A DNA stretch of 64,000 nucleotides from Armatimonadota bacterium (GCA_020846535.1 JADLDR010000118.1:105589-169588); one strand, 5' to 3'; positions 1 through 9,564 are shown, numbered from the stretch's first letter. The notes: generated from the sequence alone by a model not told the origin. Made by a program: numbers and translations.

Positions 1-2
1 TC

Positions 3-641
3 AAGATATGGCGAGGCGGGCGGCTTACCCCCATTATCGATGAAATCCCCCAGGAAAGGGATTCCCGCTTCAATGACGTGATCGCCGACCCGGAGGGGCG
101 CGTCTTTTGCGGCACGATGGCCGTGGGGGAGCGACCGGGCAGGCTCTACCGGCTCGATACCGACGGGTCATTGACGCAGGTGCTGGACGGCGTGGAATGC
201 TCCAACGGGATGGGCTTCACCCCCGACCTCAAGCGAATGTATTACACCGATTCCCTCAAGCTGGAGATGTATCTCTTCGATTACGACCGCGCCACCGGGG
301 ACATCGCCAACCGGCGGCTCTTCGCGCGCGTCCCCGAATCCGATGAGGAGGGCCTGCCGGACGGCATGACCGTAGATGCCGAGGGCTATGTCTGGTCCGC
401 CCGCTGGGGCGGCAACTGTCTGGTGCGCTACACCCCGGACGGCTTTGAGGAGCGCCGCATCCGCTTCCCGGCCACGCGCGTCTCCAGCCTCACCTTCGGC
501 GGCGAGGACGACACCGATATTTACGTCACCACCGCAGGCGGCGACAACAAGGAAGAATGCGGCCCCGGTGCCGGCGCTCTCTTCCGCGTCAATGCCGGCA
601 TCCGCGGCGTAAAGGAATTCTATTCGAAGGTTTGTCTGTAG
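3..641 (+). CDS. SMP-30/gluconolactonase/LRE family protein (5' truncated by window edge)
   Basis: Frame 3 is open from the window edge: KIWRGGRLTPIIDEIPQERDSRFNDVIADPEGRVFCGTM; motifs RFNDVIADPEGRVF, ECSNGMGFTPD, YYTDS, PDGMTVDAEG typical of SMP-30/Gnl. Confidence 0.9.
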   Translation, partial: KIWRGGRLTPIIDEIPQERDSRFNDVIADPEGRVFCGTMAVGERPGRLYRLDTDGSLTQVLDGVECSNGMGFTPDLKRMYYTDSLKLEMYLFDYDRATGDIANRRLFARVPESDEEGLPDGMTVDAEGYVWSARWGGNCLVRYTPDGFEERRIRFPATRVSSLTFGGEDDTDIYVTTAGGDNKEECGPGAGALFRVNAGIRGVKEFYSKVCL

Positions 642-644
642 AGT

Positions 645-740
645 ATCGCGAGGAGCGCAGCAAAGACGATGCAGTCTGCGAGGAGCGAAAGCTCCGCGAC
701 AATCTCCAGTCTCACTCCAACGGGCAAATCTCTCATCAAC
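645..740. repeat. Dispersed TIR repeat family A, copy 1 (degenerate)
   Basis: gatgcagtctgcgaggagcg...gacaatctccagtctcactccaacgggcaaa(t)ctctcat matches the copy at 27353-27472. Confidence 0.6.
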
Positions 741-757
741 ACGAAAAGAGGGAACCC

Positions 758-1747
758 ATGAAAATCTGTATTGTGGGCGGCACAGGCAATATCAGCGCCA
801 GCATCGTCCGGCGGATCCTGGCGCTGGGTCATGAGGTGGTCTGCTTCAACCGGGGAAAGAGCGGGAGCGTTCCCGAGGGGGTGCGCGAGATTCACGGCGA
901 CAGGAGCGACCGGGAGGCGTTCGAGAAGGCGATGCAGGCCGAGAAGTTCGATGCGGCCATCGATATGATCTGTTTCAATAAAGCCGACGCGGAAAGCAGC
1001 ATCCGGGCGTTTCGGGGAGTGGGCCAGTTCGTGCAGTGCTCCACGGTCTGCACTTATGGGGTTCAATACGACTGGCTGCCCGCCGGAGAGGATCATCCCC
1101 TTCGCCCGATCACCGACTACGGGCGCGGCAAGGTGGAGGCCGACGCCGCCTATATGGAAGCCTACTACCGGGAGGGCTTTCCGGCCACGATCATCAAGCC
1201 TTCCACCACTTACGGGCCGAGAATCGGGCTGCTCCGTCAGGTGGCCTGGGAGTTCGGATGGGTGGACCGGGTGCGAAAAGGCAAGCCCATTCTGATCTGC
1301 GGCGACGGGCAGGCCATTCACCAGTTTCTCCATGTGGACGATGCCGCCCTCTGCTTTGCCGGCGTGCTGGGCAAGCCGAACTGCATCGGCCAGACCTACA
1401 ACATGGTGCGGCGAGGGTTCACCACATGGGCCGATTTTCATCGCACGGCCATGAAGGTTCTAGGGCGCGAGGTGGAGATGGTAGGCGTTCCTCTTGCCGA
1501 CCTGCTGGCCCTGAATGTCCCGAATGTCTCTATCTGCCGCGATATCTTCGCCCACAACGTCTGCTACAGCGCCGAAAAGCTCTTCCGGGATGTGCCCGAA
1601 TTCGTCCCGGCGGTCTCTTTAGAGAACGGGATGCGCCAGGTGGTAGAGACTATGGACAGGGAGGGCCGCGTTCCCGACTCCGACCAAGAAACCTGGGAGG
1701 ATGCCGTGGTCGAGGCGCAGCGTTCGGTCAGAAAGGCGAAAATCTGA
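758..1747 (+). CDS. NAD-dependent epimerase/dehydratase family protein
   Basis: MKICIVGGTGNISASIVRRILALGHEVVCFNRG Rossmann start; stop overlaps next ATG (TGATG). Confidence 0.9.
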   Translation: MKICIVGGTGNISASIVRRILALGHEVVCFNRGKSGSVPEGVREIHGDRSDREAFEKAMQAEKFDAAIDMICFNKADAESSIRAFRGVGQFVQCSTVCTYGVQYDWLPAGEDHPLRPITDYGRGKVEADAAYMEAYYREGFPATIIKPSTTYGPRIGLLRQVAWEFGWVDRVRKGKPILICGDGQAIHQFLHVDDAALCFAGVLGKPNCIGQTYNMVRRGFTTWADFHRTAMKVLGREVEMVGVPLADLLALNVPNVSICRDIFAHNVCYSAEKLFRDVPEFVPAVSLENGMRQVVETMDREGRVPDSDQETWEDAVVEAQRSVRKAKI

Positions 1748-2475
1748 TGCCCTCGCTTGAAGGAAAGATTGCCCTGGTGACCGGGGCCGGGCGGGGCATC
1801 GGCCAGGCGGTCGCCCGCCTGCTGGCCGAACAGGGCGCGGAAACCGTCTGCGCGGCCCGGACGGAGGCGCAACTGGAGGAAACGGTGGCCTCCATTCGCC
1901 AGGCAGGCGGCAAAGCGTTATCTCTTGCGGGGGATATCACCCAGGAAGCCTTTGTGGGCAGGCTGTTCGAGAGCATCCGGGGCCGGTTCGGCAGGCTCGA
2001 TATCCTGGTCAACAATGCGGGCATGGCCCCTTTCGGCCCGGTGGAGGAGCTTTCCGCCGAGAAATTCCGGCAATGTCTGGAGCTGAATGTCCTGGCCGTC
2101 TTCATATGCCTGCAGCAGGCGGTACGCCTGATGAAAGCAACCGGGGGCGAGGGCAAGATTATCAATATCGGCTCCGTCCGCTCCCACTGGACGGAAGCAG
2201 GCGATGGCGGGGCCTACAATGCCAGCAAATACGCTGTGCTGGGCCTGACCGAATCGGTGGCCCGCCAACTGCACGGCTCCGGCTGCCGGATCGCGGTCGG
2301 GATGGTCTGTCCCGGCGTTGCGGACACCCCGCTCACCAACCCCGCCCGCGAGCCGCGTCCCGACTGGCTGGCTCCCGAAACCGTCGCCCGGGCCGTCCTC
2401 CACGCCCTCACCGCCCCGCCCGATGTGAATGTCTTCGACACCACCCTCTTTCCGATGAGCCAGAGGCCGTGGTAG
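1747..2475 (+). CDS. SDR family NAD(P)-dependent oxidoreductase
   Basis: GKIALVTGAGRGIGQAVA, NNAG, YNASKYA catalytic motif. Confidence 0.93.
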   Translation: MPSLEGKIALVTGAGRGIGQAVARLLAEQGAETVCAARTEAQLEETVASIRQAGGKALSLAGDITQEAFVGRLFESIRGRFGRLDILVNNAGMAPFGPVEELSAEKFRQCLELNVLAVFICLQQAVRLMKATGGEGKIINIGSVRSHWTEAGDGGAYNASKYAVLGLTESVARQLHGSGCRIAVGMVCPGVADTPLTNPAREPRPDWLAPETVARAVLHALTAPPDVNVFDTTLFPMSQRPW

Positions 2476-2604
2476 TGGCAAGGGCCACCGTATCCGGGGT
2501 ATAATGGGGTAAAGATGAAGAGGCAGCGCGTCTTTTAGAACAGCATAGAGGCAGCGGCTCCTTCTCGTCAGCCGCATAAATGCAATCCCATCCAGGAGGC
2601 GTCC

Positions 2605-3000
2605 ATGAGCGAGCAGGATAACGTCCGATTGATTCAGGAAATTTATGCCGCGTTCGGGCGGGGCGATGTGTCCGCCCTGCTGGAGATGCTGGCCCCGGAT
2701 GTCGAATGGCTCTACGACGGGCCGGACACCATCCCCTGGGGCGGCCATCGGAGCGGCAGGGAGGAGGCCGCCCGCTTCTTCTCCAGCCTGGCCGAATCTG
2801 TGGATGTGAAGGAGTTCGGCGTCCACGAGTTCATCGCTCAGGCCGATAAGGTGGTCGCTGTCGGCCATGAAAAGATGCACGTAAAGGCCACAGGCCGCTC
2901 CTATCTGGCCCACTGGGCGCACGTTTTCACCGTCCGGGACGGCAAGGTGGCCCGCTTCCGCGAATATACCGACACGGCGGCGGTTGCAGCGGCTGTATAA
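2605..3000 (+). CDS. NTF2-like / SnoaL-type nuclear transport factor 2 family protein
   Basis: LIQEIYAAFGRGDVSALLEMLAPDVEWLYDGP...VFTVRDGKVARFREYTDTAAV. Confidence 0.88.
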   Translation: MSEQDNVRLIQEIYAAFGRGDVSALLEMLAPDVEWLYDGPDTIPWGGHRSGREEAARFFSSLAESVDVKEFGVHEFIAQADKVVAVGHEKMHVKATGRSYLAHWAHVFTVRDGKVARFREYTDTAAVAAAV

Positions 3001-3022
3001 ACCCCGGCTGCCGCCCACAAAC

Positions 3023-3051
3023 GCAGGGGCGACCCGATGGGTCGCCCCTGC
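3023..3051. terminator. Perfect 13-bp hairpin between convergent genes (member of GGGCGACCC-type palindrome family)
   Basis: gcaggggcgaccc-gat-gggtcgcccctgc. Confidence 0.55.
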
Positions 3052-3082
3052 CATGCAAACGGCCTGCTCATAAGGGCATGTC

Positions 3083-4474
3083 TTACCCGAATACCTCCCC
3101 CAGCACGCCTACCGCCCCATCCACCGCCATATCCAGGGCCTCCGGGACCAGTTTGGCCCAGTAGCGGGTGTTGGCTTCGTGGCCGCCGCGCCGGAGGGCC
3201 TCCCGGGTGGGGAGGTAGCCGACATAGTGGCTTGTGCAGTGGGCGATGTAAGTGGGGTACGCGGGCGAGGCCATCTTGATGCGAAGCTGCCCTTCCACGA
3301 ACGGCTCCCCGGGAAGGCCGACCAGGGCAATATCGCCGATACGAAGGGCCTGGATTTCATAATCGAGGTTGGGGCTGCGCCGGCGCATGAGATGAACGCT
3401 GATGACACTGGCAGCGCTGACCCATTCCCAAGTGGTCGCCGTTTTGCTCTCATCGCTCCAGACCGGCTGGGGATACTCCCTCAGGACGCGGGCCGCCTCC
3501 TCCATCTCTTGCGGCTCCAATTCGCGTAAGGGGATGGCGATCTCCTTGATCCGCGAATCCAGGGCCGCCCTGTCGGTGAAGGCCAGCGATTCTATCACCT
3601 TGAAGACGGTTTGCGCCAGCGCCCGGCCCATCCGCCGGTGGTCTTCCACATAATCCGGGTCGAAGGGAGGCCAGGGATTGATATTGCCGCAGGCCCCGTT
3701 CAGCACGAGCGCCACGCAATCCGGCCCGTAAGCCGCCCGGATCTCTTCCGAGAGCGCCCCGGGCCAGTCGGCGGAGACGATGGGCCTGGGGAAGACGTGT
3801 ACCGGATGGCAGGTGTAGTGCGCGATGACGGCCACCATTTTCATCCGGTCCGTCCGCAGGCATATCACCCCGAGTTCGGGGTCTATCGGGCCTTCGATAT
3901 AGCGGATGCCGGTCGGGCCGAGAGGCTGGGGCCATGTCGGGCCGGGCATGGATATCGTGCCGTCGCGCATGACCGCTCGCCGGTTGAAGGCCCACCGGCC
4001 CTCGATGCCGCTGCCCGATCCCACCTGCACCGGCTGGAGAGACTCCAGCGCCCGGCGGATCGCCTCCACTGCGCGGGCAGCGGCCCACTCGCTGTAGCGG
4101 TCGTTCCCGCCGAGCAGCCATTCGTGTTCCCGGGGGACGCCATCAAAATCCTCGTCCACCATGAAGTGGCCCAGCGAGGGCGCGGAATGGGTCTGCGTGG
4201 CATGAACCATCACCGCCTCCGGCTCCAGCCCGAACCGCTCCCGGGCGGCCTGACGGATCTGCCGGGTATAGGGTTCGGTCACGATGGTCACATCCAGGGC
4301 CAGGATGCAGAGCCGTTTCCCGCCGCTTTCGAGGACAAGGGCTTTCGCATAGAGCGGATCCCACACCAGTTTCGCGGGCCGATAGGCCCCGACCGCCCCG
4401 GCCAGATGCACCCCGGCCTCCGGCGTGATCTCCACTTGCGCCGCCCCGGCCCTCAATATCGCCTGATCCGTCAT
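3083..4474 (-). CDS. Neutral/alkaline non-lysosomal ceramidase-like N-terminal domain protein
   Basis: MTDQAILRAGAAQVEITPEAGVHLAGAVG...LALDVTIV...VMVHATQTHSAPSLG...NGACGNINPW. Confidence 0.8.
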   Translation of the reverse strand: MTDQAILRAGAAQVEITPEAGVHLAGAVGAYRPAKLVWDPLYAKALVLESGGKRLCILALDVTIVTEPYTRQIRQAARERFGLEPEAVMVHATQTHSAPSLGHFMVDEDFDGVPREHEWLLGGNDRYSEWAAARAVEAIRRALESLQPVQVGSGSGIEGRWAFNRRAVMRDGTISMPGPTWPQPLGPTGIRYIEGPIDPELGVICLRTDRMKMVAVIAHYTCHPVHVFPRPIVSADWPGALSEEIRAAYGPDCVALVLNGACGNINPWPPFDPDYVEDHRRMGRALAQTVFKVIESLAFTDRAALDSRIKEIAIPLRELEPQEMEEAARVLREYPQPVWSDESKTATTWEWVSAASVISVHLMRRRSPNLDYEIQALRIGDIALVGLPGEPFVEGQLRIKMASPAYPTYIAHCTSHYVGYLPTREALRRGGHEANTRYWAKLVPEALDMAVDGAVGVLGEVFG

Positions 4475-4532
4475 CGTTGTCCGCCTCCTCGATAAAGCCG
4501 CCGCCATAAGCGGTTTCGGCTGAGGCGTCTTT

Positions 4533-5336
4533 CTACGGCTGCAAGGCTTCCTCCTTCCGGCGGGCGGCGCGAGCGCGTTCTTGCCGGGGGGTCTGCTTCT
4601 GGCGGTTCCAGTAGAAATCCCTCGGTTCGGATCGCAGGACGCCGGGCAAGCCCAGCACCAGGACCAGGGCGCGGCGCGGGGTGTCTGAAAGATTCGGGCC
4701 GGTGTAATGCAGGGTGCGGTGGTGGTGGGCGGTCGCGCCGCCCGCGGGCAGAGGGCAGGCCACCGCAGTCGATATATCCGCTTCATCCATCTCCAGGCCG
4801 TGTACCTGGGGATTGTGGCCGATACAGTGGTGGGGCAGCACCTCCCAGCGGTGGCTGCCCGGCACGAACTGCATGCACCCGTTCTCCGGGGTGGCGGGCT
4901 GGAGCGGGATCCATATGCTGATCGAGGGATAATCCATCGCCCCGTCGCCGTAGGCTTCGTCCTGATGCCAGGGCGTCGCCGCGCCCGTCCGGGCCGGTTT
5001 CAGGATGGCGTGGTCGAACTGGAAAGCGGCCTCCTCCCCCATCAACTGCCGGGCAATCCCTGAGGCGCTGGCGTAAAACGATCCCTGTCTCATCTCCGGT
5101 GCGTACCTGGACGGATTCAGGATTTGTGGCAGGACCGCGTCCTTTCCCTCTTCATCCGTCCCGCCGAGGTCGAACTGGTCTCCCACCTCCCGACCGGCCT
5201 TTCTCTCGAACAGCCGGTCATAGATATCCTTCAGCCAGTCCACCTCCTCAGGTGTCATAATAGCGCCCAGCGCCAGGTAGCCCTCCCGGTGAAAGAAAGC
5301 GGTCTGTTCCGGTGTCAATCGAACCGCAGGCGTCAT
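4533..5336 (-). CDS. Phytanoyl-CoA dioxygenase (PhyH) family protein
   Basis: HREGYLALGAIMTPEEVDWLK...ATPWHQDEAYGDGAMDYPSISIWIPLQPATPENGCMQFVPGSH. Confidence 0.93.
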   Translation of the reverse strand: MTPAVRLTPEQTAFFHREGYLALGAIMTPEEVDWLKDIYDRLFERKAGREVGDQFDLGGTDEEGKDAVLPQILNPSRYAPEMRQGSFYASASGIARQLMGEEAAFQFDHAILKPARTGAATPWHQDEAYGDGAMDYPSISIWIPLQPATPENGCMQFVPGSHRWEVLPHHCIGHNPQVHGLEMDEADISTAVACPLPAGGATAHHHRTLHYTGPNLSDTPRRALVLVLGLPGVLRSEPRDFYWNRQKQTPRQERARAARRKEEALQP

Positions 5337-5581
5337 TTTCTCCCTCCTTCCGCTCGATCAATGGCGGTTGTTTTGCATCCAGGATAAAGGTTCGGCTAAA
5401 ATGACAAAAATTCCTTTTAGAAATATATCCGCACCGGGTGCCTCCATTGCGTCAAAATCCATCTCAAACAAACAGTTCATTTATGGAAAAACATTTTTAT
5501 AGAACCCATGCCAGGAATATTCCGGTCGGGAGGGACCGCATCACAGGCGCTGGCAGTGTTCGAAGAAAGGAGTGCCGGCTG

Positions 5582-6061
5582 ATGGGGGGCTATCGAGAGC
5601 TTTTCCAGGAGCTGCTCGGTCAGATGGATATCTTGAAGGAGCTTGCCGGGGATGAGCAGCCGGAGCTGGAAGACTTCATCCTGTTGGCCCAGGCCCGGCT
5701 CGATTTTACCGTTCTCGAAAATCTACTCGCACTTATCGATGAATACACCTATTTCGAGTTCGACCGGAGGCGGCAGAACGCCTCCCGTAAGGAGGAGTCC
5801 GAAGCCAGGCCGCCCCGCCACTGCGTCACCTGCGGCAAGCTGCTGACCGGAGCCAAGCGCAAATACTGCTCACGCATCTGCCAGTACGGGGGCGTTATCA
5901 ACATCGCCCGCCCGGAGTGCATCAACTGCGGCCAGCCTCTGAAGCGCAAAGCCAAGTGGTGCGCCGCCTGCCGCAAAGAGCACCTTCGCGAATACAACCG
6001 CGAATACGCCCGTGCCCGCCGCGCCCGCGCCAAAGGCGACCGGATGAAACGCGCCGCCTGA
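5582..6061 (+). CDS. Small zinc-ribbon protein of unknown function
   Basis: Two Cys clusters CVTCGK..CSRIC and CINCGQ..CAACRK followed by a basic Arg/Lys-rich tail; 159 aa. Confidence 0.6.
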   Translation: MGGYRELFQELLGQMDILKELAGDEQPELEDFILLAQARLDFTVLENLLALIDEYTYFEFDRRRQNASRKEESEARPPRHCVTCGKLLTGAKRKYCSRICQYGGVINIARPECINCGQPLKRKAKWCAACRKEHLREYNREYARARRARAKGDRMKRAA

Positions 6062-6104
6062 AATTCAATCGGCCCGGTCCGATTCGGATAGGCCTTTTCT
6101 TTTG

Positions 6105-6226
6105 AAGGTGTCGGTGCCGCCTGCGAGCGAAGCGATCTCCAGGCTAACAAAAGCACAAAGCTCTCTCAGATTGAAGGGTCTGGAGATTGCTGCCTCGCTC
6201 CGCTCCTCGCAAGGACAGCGATACCT
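6105..6226. repeat. Dispersed TIR repeat family A, copy 2
   Basis: gcgagcgaagcgatctccag ... ctggagattgctgcctcgctccgctcctcgcaaggaca inverted ends. Confidence 0.75.
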
Positions 6227-6311
6227 TCTTCTCATACTGGCATCCGGCCACAATCACCCGTCTCCTTTGACGCCCTGCCGCGCTGTATGCTATACTCTCT
6301 GAGGGTGATTT

Positions 6312-6761
6312 GTGGTGTTAGAGGATGCTTGGTTCGGTTCGCTGAAGCTGCTTTTACAGATCATCGTGATTGTCGTGCCGCTGATGATCGTCCTGGAGGT
6401 GTTGAAGGGGATTCACGCCTTCGAGTGGCTGGCGGAGCGTCTCCAGCCTGTCATGAGGAGGACGCCCCTTTCCACCAACGCTCTTTTTCCGCTGATCGTG
6501 GGGCTTGCCTTCGGGCTGACCTACGGGGCCGGGGTGCTGATTCAGGTGGCTCGCGAGGGGAGGCTGGGCCGTCGGGAGCTGCGGCTGATCCTGGCCTTCC
6601 TGGCGATGAGCCATGCGATGATCGAGGATACCATCTGGTTCGTGGCGCAGGGGGCGGGCTGGCTCTGGATGGTCTTCGGGCGGGTGGCGGTTTCTCTCCT
6701 CATCCTGGCCGCCCTGGGTCGGTGGCTGGGCGGCAGCGATGAGGCGGACCCGCAAGATTAG
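6312..6761 (+). CDS. Nucleoside recognition (Gate) domain / spore-maturation-like membrane protein
   Basis: Hydrophobic 149 aa; AFGLTYGAGVLI and MSHAMIEDTIWF motifs; GTG start. Confidence 0.7.
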   Translation: MVLEDAWFGSLKLLLQIIVIVVPLMIVLEVLKGIHAFEWLAERLQPVMRRTPLSTNALFPLIVGLAFGLTYGAGVLIQVAREGRLGRRELRLILAFLAMSHAMIEDTIWFVAQGAGWLWMVFGRVAVSLLILAALGRWLGGSDEADPQD

Positions 6762-7093
6762 GGGTTCCTGCGGGTCCGGATCTCCTGGTTGTCCGCTGTC
6801 TCCTGCCGGACGCGGGCAGTATCGTAGTCCGGGCGAGTCTCAGCCTGCCTGTCCTCCAGCTTGCTCAGGCGCGAGTCGAGGCGTTTGAGGGTGGCGTCGA
6901 ACCCCAGCAGGAATTCCTCGTAGTCGTTCTGAAGCTTTCTCAACTGATCGTTGGTCTGCCTCTGCTCCCGGATGGCCTCTTCCATATGCAGCCTTTGAAG
7001 CTTATAGCGGAGGATAAGCCAGACTGCCAGCAGCGGCGTTGAGACCGCCAGCAGAATCACCAGCACAAACAGCATTACGATAGTTTCCGTCAT
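6758..7093 (-). CDS. Small membrane/coiled-coil protein, paralog 1 (PspB-like topology)
   Basis: N-terminal TM helix followed by coiled coil with EEFLLGFDATLKRLDSRLSKLEDRQ shared with the two following ORFs. Confidence 0.75.
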   Translation of the reverse strand: MTETIVMLFVLVILLAVSTPLLAVWLILRYKLQRLHMEEAIREQRQTNDQLRKLQNDYEEFLLGFDATLKRLDSRLSKLEDRQAETRPDYDTARVRQETADNQEIRTRRNP

Positions 7094-7107
7094 TATGGCT
7101 CCTGAAA

Positions 7108-7428
7108 CTACGCCTCGATGCGGCGGACGGAAACCTTTTCCGGCTCCGCCGATACCGCCGCATCGGGCGCAGGGGAAAGCGTCTGGTTCGCCTGGGACTC
7201 GACCCGCGAGAGGCGGCCTTCGATCCGTTTAAGCCGGGCGTCGAACCCCAGGATAAACTGCTCGTAATCTTTGCGAAGTTCGTCGAGCTTGCGCTCCAGA
7301 TCCTCCCCGGCCCGCATTTTGGATTCCATTCGCATCTTCTCCAGCTTGAAACGCTGGCTCATGTAAACGATTGCCACCACCATGATAAACGGTGCCAGAG
7401 GAATCATGAGCGCCAGTTCGTTCTCCAT
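7108..7428 (-). CDS. Small membrane/coiled-coil protein, paralog 2 (PspB-like topology)
   Basis: MENELALMIPLAPFIMVVAIVYM...YEQFILGFDARLKRIEGRLSRVE. Confidence 0.75.
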   Translation of the reverse strand: MENELALMIPLAPFIMVVAIVYMSQRFKLEKMRMESKMRAGEDLERKLDELRKDYEQFILGFDARLKRIEGRLSRVESQANQTLSPAPDAAVSAEPEKVSVRRIEA

Positions 7429-7471
7429 CCGCCTCTCCTCACTCAACCCAACGAAACGCCTGCCGCCTGCT

Positions 7472-7786
7472 TTACCGCCCGGCCCGCCCCACCTGGACTT
7501 CTTCATTCCCGGCCTTTTCCACGGGCACGAACCGGGCCGAGGGTTCGGAATCGCCGATCATCTGCTGGCGCTCGGACTCCAGTCGGGCGATCCGGCTCTC
7601 CAGGCGCTTGAGGGTGGCGTCGAACCCCAGGATGAACTGCTGGTACTCCTCGTGCCAGGCATCGATTTTGCGCTCCACATCCTGATTGTTGCGCTGGGCC
7701 GTGGTCAGCTTCAGGCTTTCCAGTTTATACCAGTGAACGATAGCGACGATTGCCACCACCATCGCAAAAAGAGCGAATGCTGCCAA
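7472..7786 (-). CDS. Small membrane/coiled-coil protein, paralog 3 (PspB-like topology)
   Basis: MAAFALFAMVVAIVAIVHWYKLE...EYQQFILGFDATLKRLESRIARLESE. Confidence 0.75.
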   Translation of the reverse strand: MAAFALFAMVVAIVAIVHWYKLESLKLTTAQRNNQDVERKIDAWHEEYQQFILGFDATLKRLESRIARLESERQQMIGDSEPSARFVPVEKAGNEEVQVGRAGR

Positions 7787-7877
7787 TACTATTCACCTTC
7801 CTCCTTCATCATGCTGTCCGCAGAGGCGTTCCCCCGCTTCCTTCTTTCATAACGGAGAGCGCCCCTTGAAGGTTACG

Positions 7878-8222
7878 CTACCCGGGCGGCCATTTCATCT
7901 GTCGGCCCGCGAGAAGATGGATGTGTAGATGGTCGACGCTCTGTCCCCCGTGCGCGTTGCAGTTGATGACCAGGCGGAAACCGTCCTCTGCGAAGCCCTT
8001 GTCCGCCGCGACCCGGTTGGCCGCCAGCAGCATTCGGCCCAGGAGCCCGGCCTCGCTCTCGCCCACAGCCAATATATTCTCGAAATGGCTTCTCGGGATG
8101 ATCAGGATATGCGCCGGCGACTGCGGGTTGATATCGTAAAACGCCAGGATATCCTTATCCTCATAGACCGTCTGAGGGACGATTTCCTTCGCCGCCATCT
8201 TGCAGAAAACACAATCGGACAT
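7878..8222 (-). CDS. HIT (histidine triad) family protein
   Basis: CVFCKMAAKEIVPQTVYEDKDILAFYDINPQSPAHILIIP...SVDHLHIHLLAGRQMKWPPG. Confidence 0.97.
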   Translation of the reverse strand: MSDCVFCKMAAKEIVPQTVYEDKDILAFYDINPQSPAHILIIPRSHFENILAVGESEAGLLGRMLLAANRVAADKGFAEDGFRLVINCNAHGGQSVDHLHIHLLAGRQMKWPPG

Positions 8223-9564
8223 CTTCGGCTCCTTGGGATTGATTTTCGACAACCGACCCCCGGATTCCCTCGCCTGCCGCTTTTTCGGCTCGGACGGGCA
8301 CGATGGCCCCGCGCCGGGCCGTTCTCGCCTCGAAGGAGACGCGCAGGTAGTTGGGGGAAAGGCCGGAGGCCACGCCGGTTTCCGGGTCAAACTCCTCCAC
8401 CAGCACATCCAGGACGCGCCCGGTCTGGCTTTCCGCAAAACGGCAGCCCATCTCGGCGCTCAGGCGGATCAGGCGCTTGCTGCGGGCGGCCTTCACCGGC
8501 TCCGGCACGCTGTCGGGCAGGGAGGCGGCTGCCGTTCCGGGGCGCGGGGAATAGCGGAAAACGTGGATTTTCGCAAACCCCATTTCCTCCGCGAAGCGGA
8601 AGCTATTTTCAAAGGCTTCCTCGCTTTCCGCCGGGAAGCCCGCCATCATATCGGTAGTGATCGAAACGTCCGGCAGCCGCTCTCGCAAGCGGTCGGCAAG
8701 AGCGCGGAAAGATGCGGTGGTGTAGCGCCGGCGCATGGCCCTGAGAACCGTATCGTCTCCGCACTGCAAGGGCAGGTGGAAGTGCGGGCAGACCTTCGGG
8801 CAGGAGACAGCCGCCTCGATGATGCCATCGGAAACGTCCTTCGGATCTATCGAACTCAGGCGGATGCGCTCCAGCCCATCGATGGCGGCCAGGCCGGTCA
8901 TCAGGCTGGCAAGGTTACGGTAGGCCCCCAGGCGGATGCCGGTCAGTACCACTTCCTGATAGCCGCTTTCCACCAGCCGCCGCGTTTCCTCGAACAGTTC
9001 CTTCGCCGGGCGGAGCATGTTGCCGGGCCGGGAATAAGGGATGATGCAGTAGCTGCATTTCAGGGTGCAGCCGTCTTGAACCTTCAGGGTGGCCCGGGTG
9101 CGCTCGTATGGGTTTCCCTCACGGCCTAAAACGTCCGTGCAGCCGATTTCCGGGTTGGCCGGCAGCAGGGGCAGGTTCAGCACATCCCGGATATAGGCCC
9201 CTACCTCGTCTGCCAGGCGATCCTTTTCCCCGTGCCCCAGCGCCAGGGTGACGCCGGGCATGTGAAACAGGGCGTCCTTCTCCACATGGGCCAGGCAGCC
9301 GGTCGCAACCACAATCGGGCCGTTCTCGCCCCTTGTGCCGCGCCGGAGGGCGTATCTGGATTTCTGGCTGGCTTCCCCGGTCACCGCGCAGGTATTGACG
9401 ATATATACATCCGCCTCTTCGGGCCGGGCTACCACCTGAAACCCCAGAGCGCGAAACTGCTGCAATATCTGCTGGGACTCATACTGGTTCACCTTGCAGC
9501 CCAGGGTCGAGACGGCGACCGTCCGCGGCGCTTTTCGTTCCGGCATCCGATGCTCCTGTTCCAA
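8161..9564 (-). CDS. mtaB: tRNA (N6-L-threonylcarbamoyladenosine(37)-C2)-methylthiotransferase MtaB
   Basis: VAVSTLGCKVNQYESQQ, VNTCAVTGEA, radical SAM CSYCIIPYSRP, MAGFPAES; C-terminus overlaps the HIT gene start by 62 bp. Confidence 0.93.
   Translation of the reverse strand: MEQEHRMPERKAPRTVAVSTLGCKVNQYESQQILQQFRALGFQVVARPEEADVYIVNTCAVTGEASQKSRYALRRGTRGENGPIVVATGCLAHVEKDALFHMPGVTLALGHGEKDRLADEVGAYIRDVLNLPLLPANPEIGCTDVLGREGNPYERTRATLKVQDGCTLKCSYCIIPYSRPGNMLRPAKELFEETRRLVESGYQEVVLTGIRLGAYRNLASLMTGLAAIDGLERIRLSSIDPKDVSDGIIEAAVSCPKVCPHFHLPLQCGDDTVLRAMRRRYTTASFRALADRLRERLPDVSITTDMMAGFPAESEEAFENSFRFAEEMGFAKIHVFRYSPRPGTAAASLPDSVPEPVKAARSKRLIRLSAEMGCRFAESQTGRVLDVLVEEFDPETGVASGLSPNYLRVSFEARTARRGAIVPVRAEKAAGEGIRGSVVENQSQGAEDVRLCFLQDGGEGNRPSDGL

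Noticed and set aside
1036-1746. Upstream part of the 1036-2475 ORF
   Set aside because: Shadow of the epimerase gene; the SDR start at 1747 is supported by TGATG coupling.
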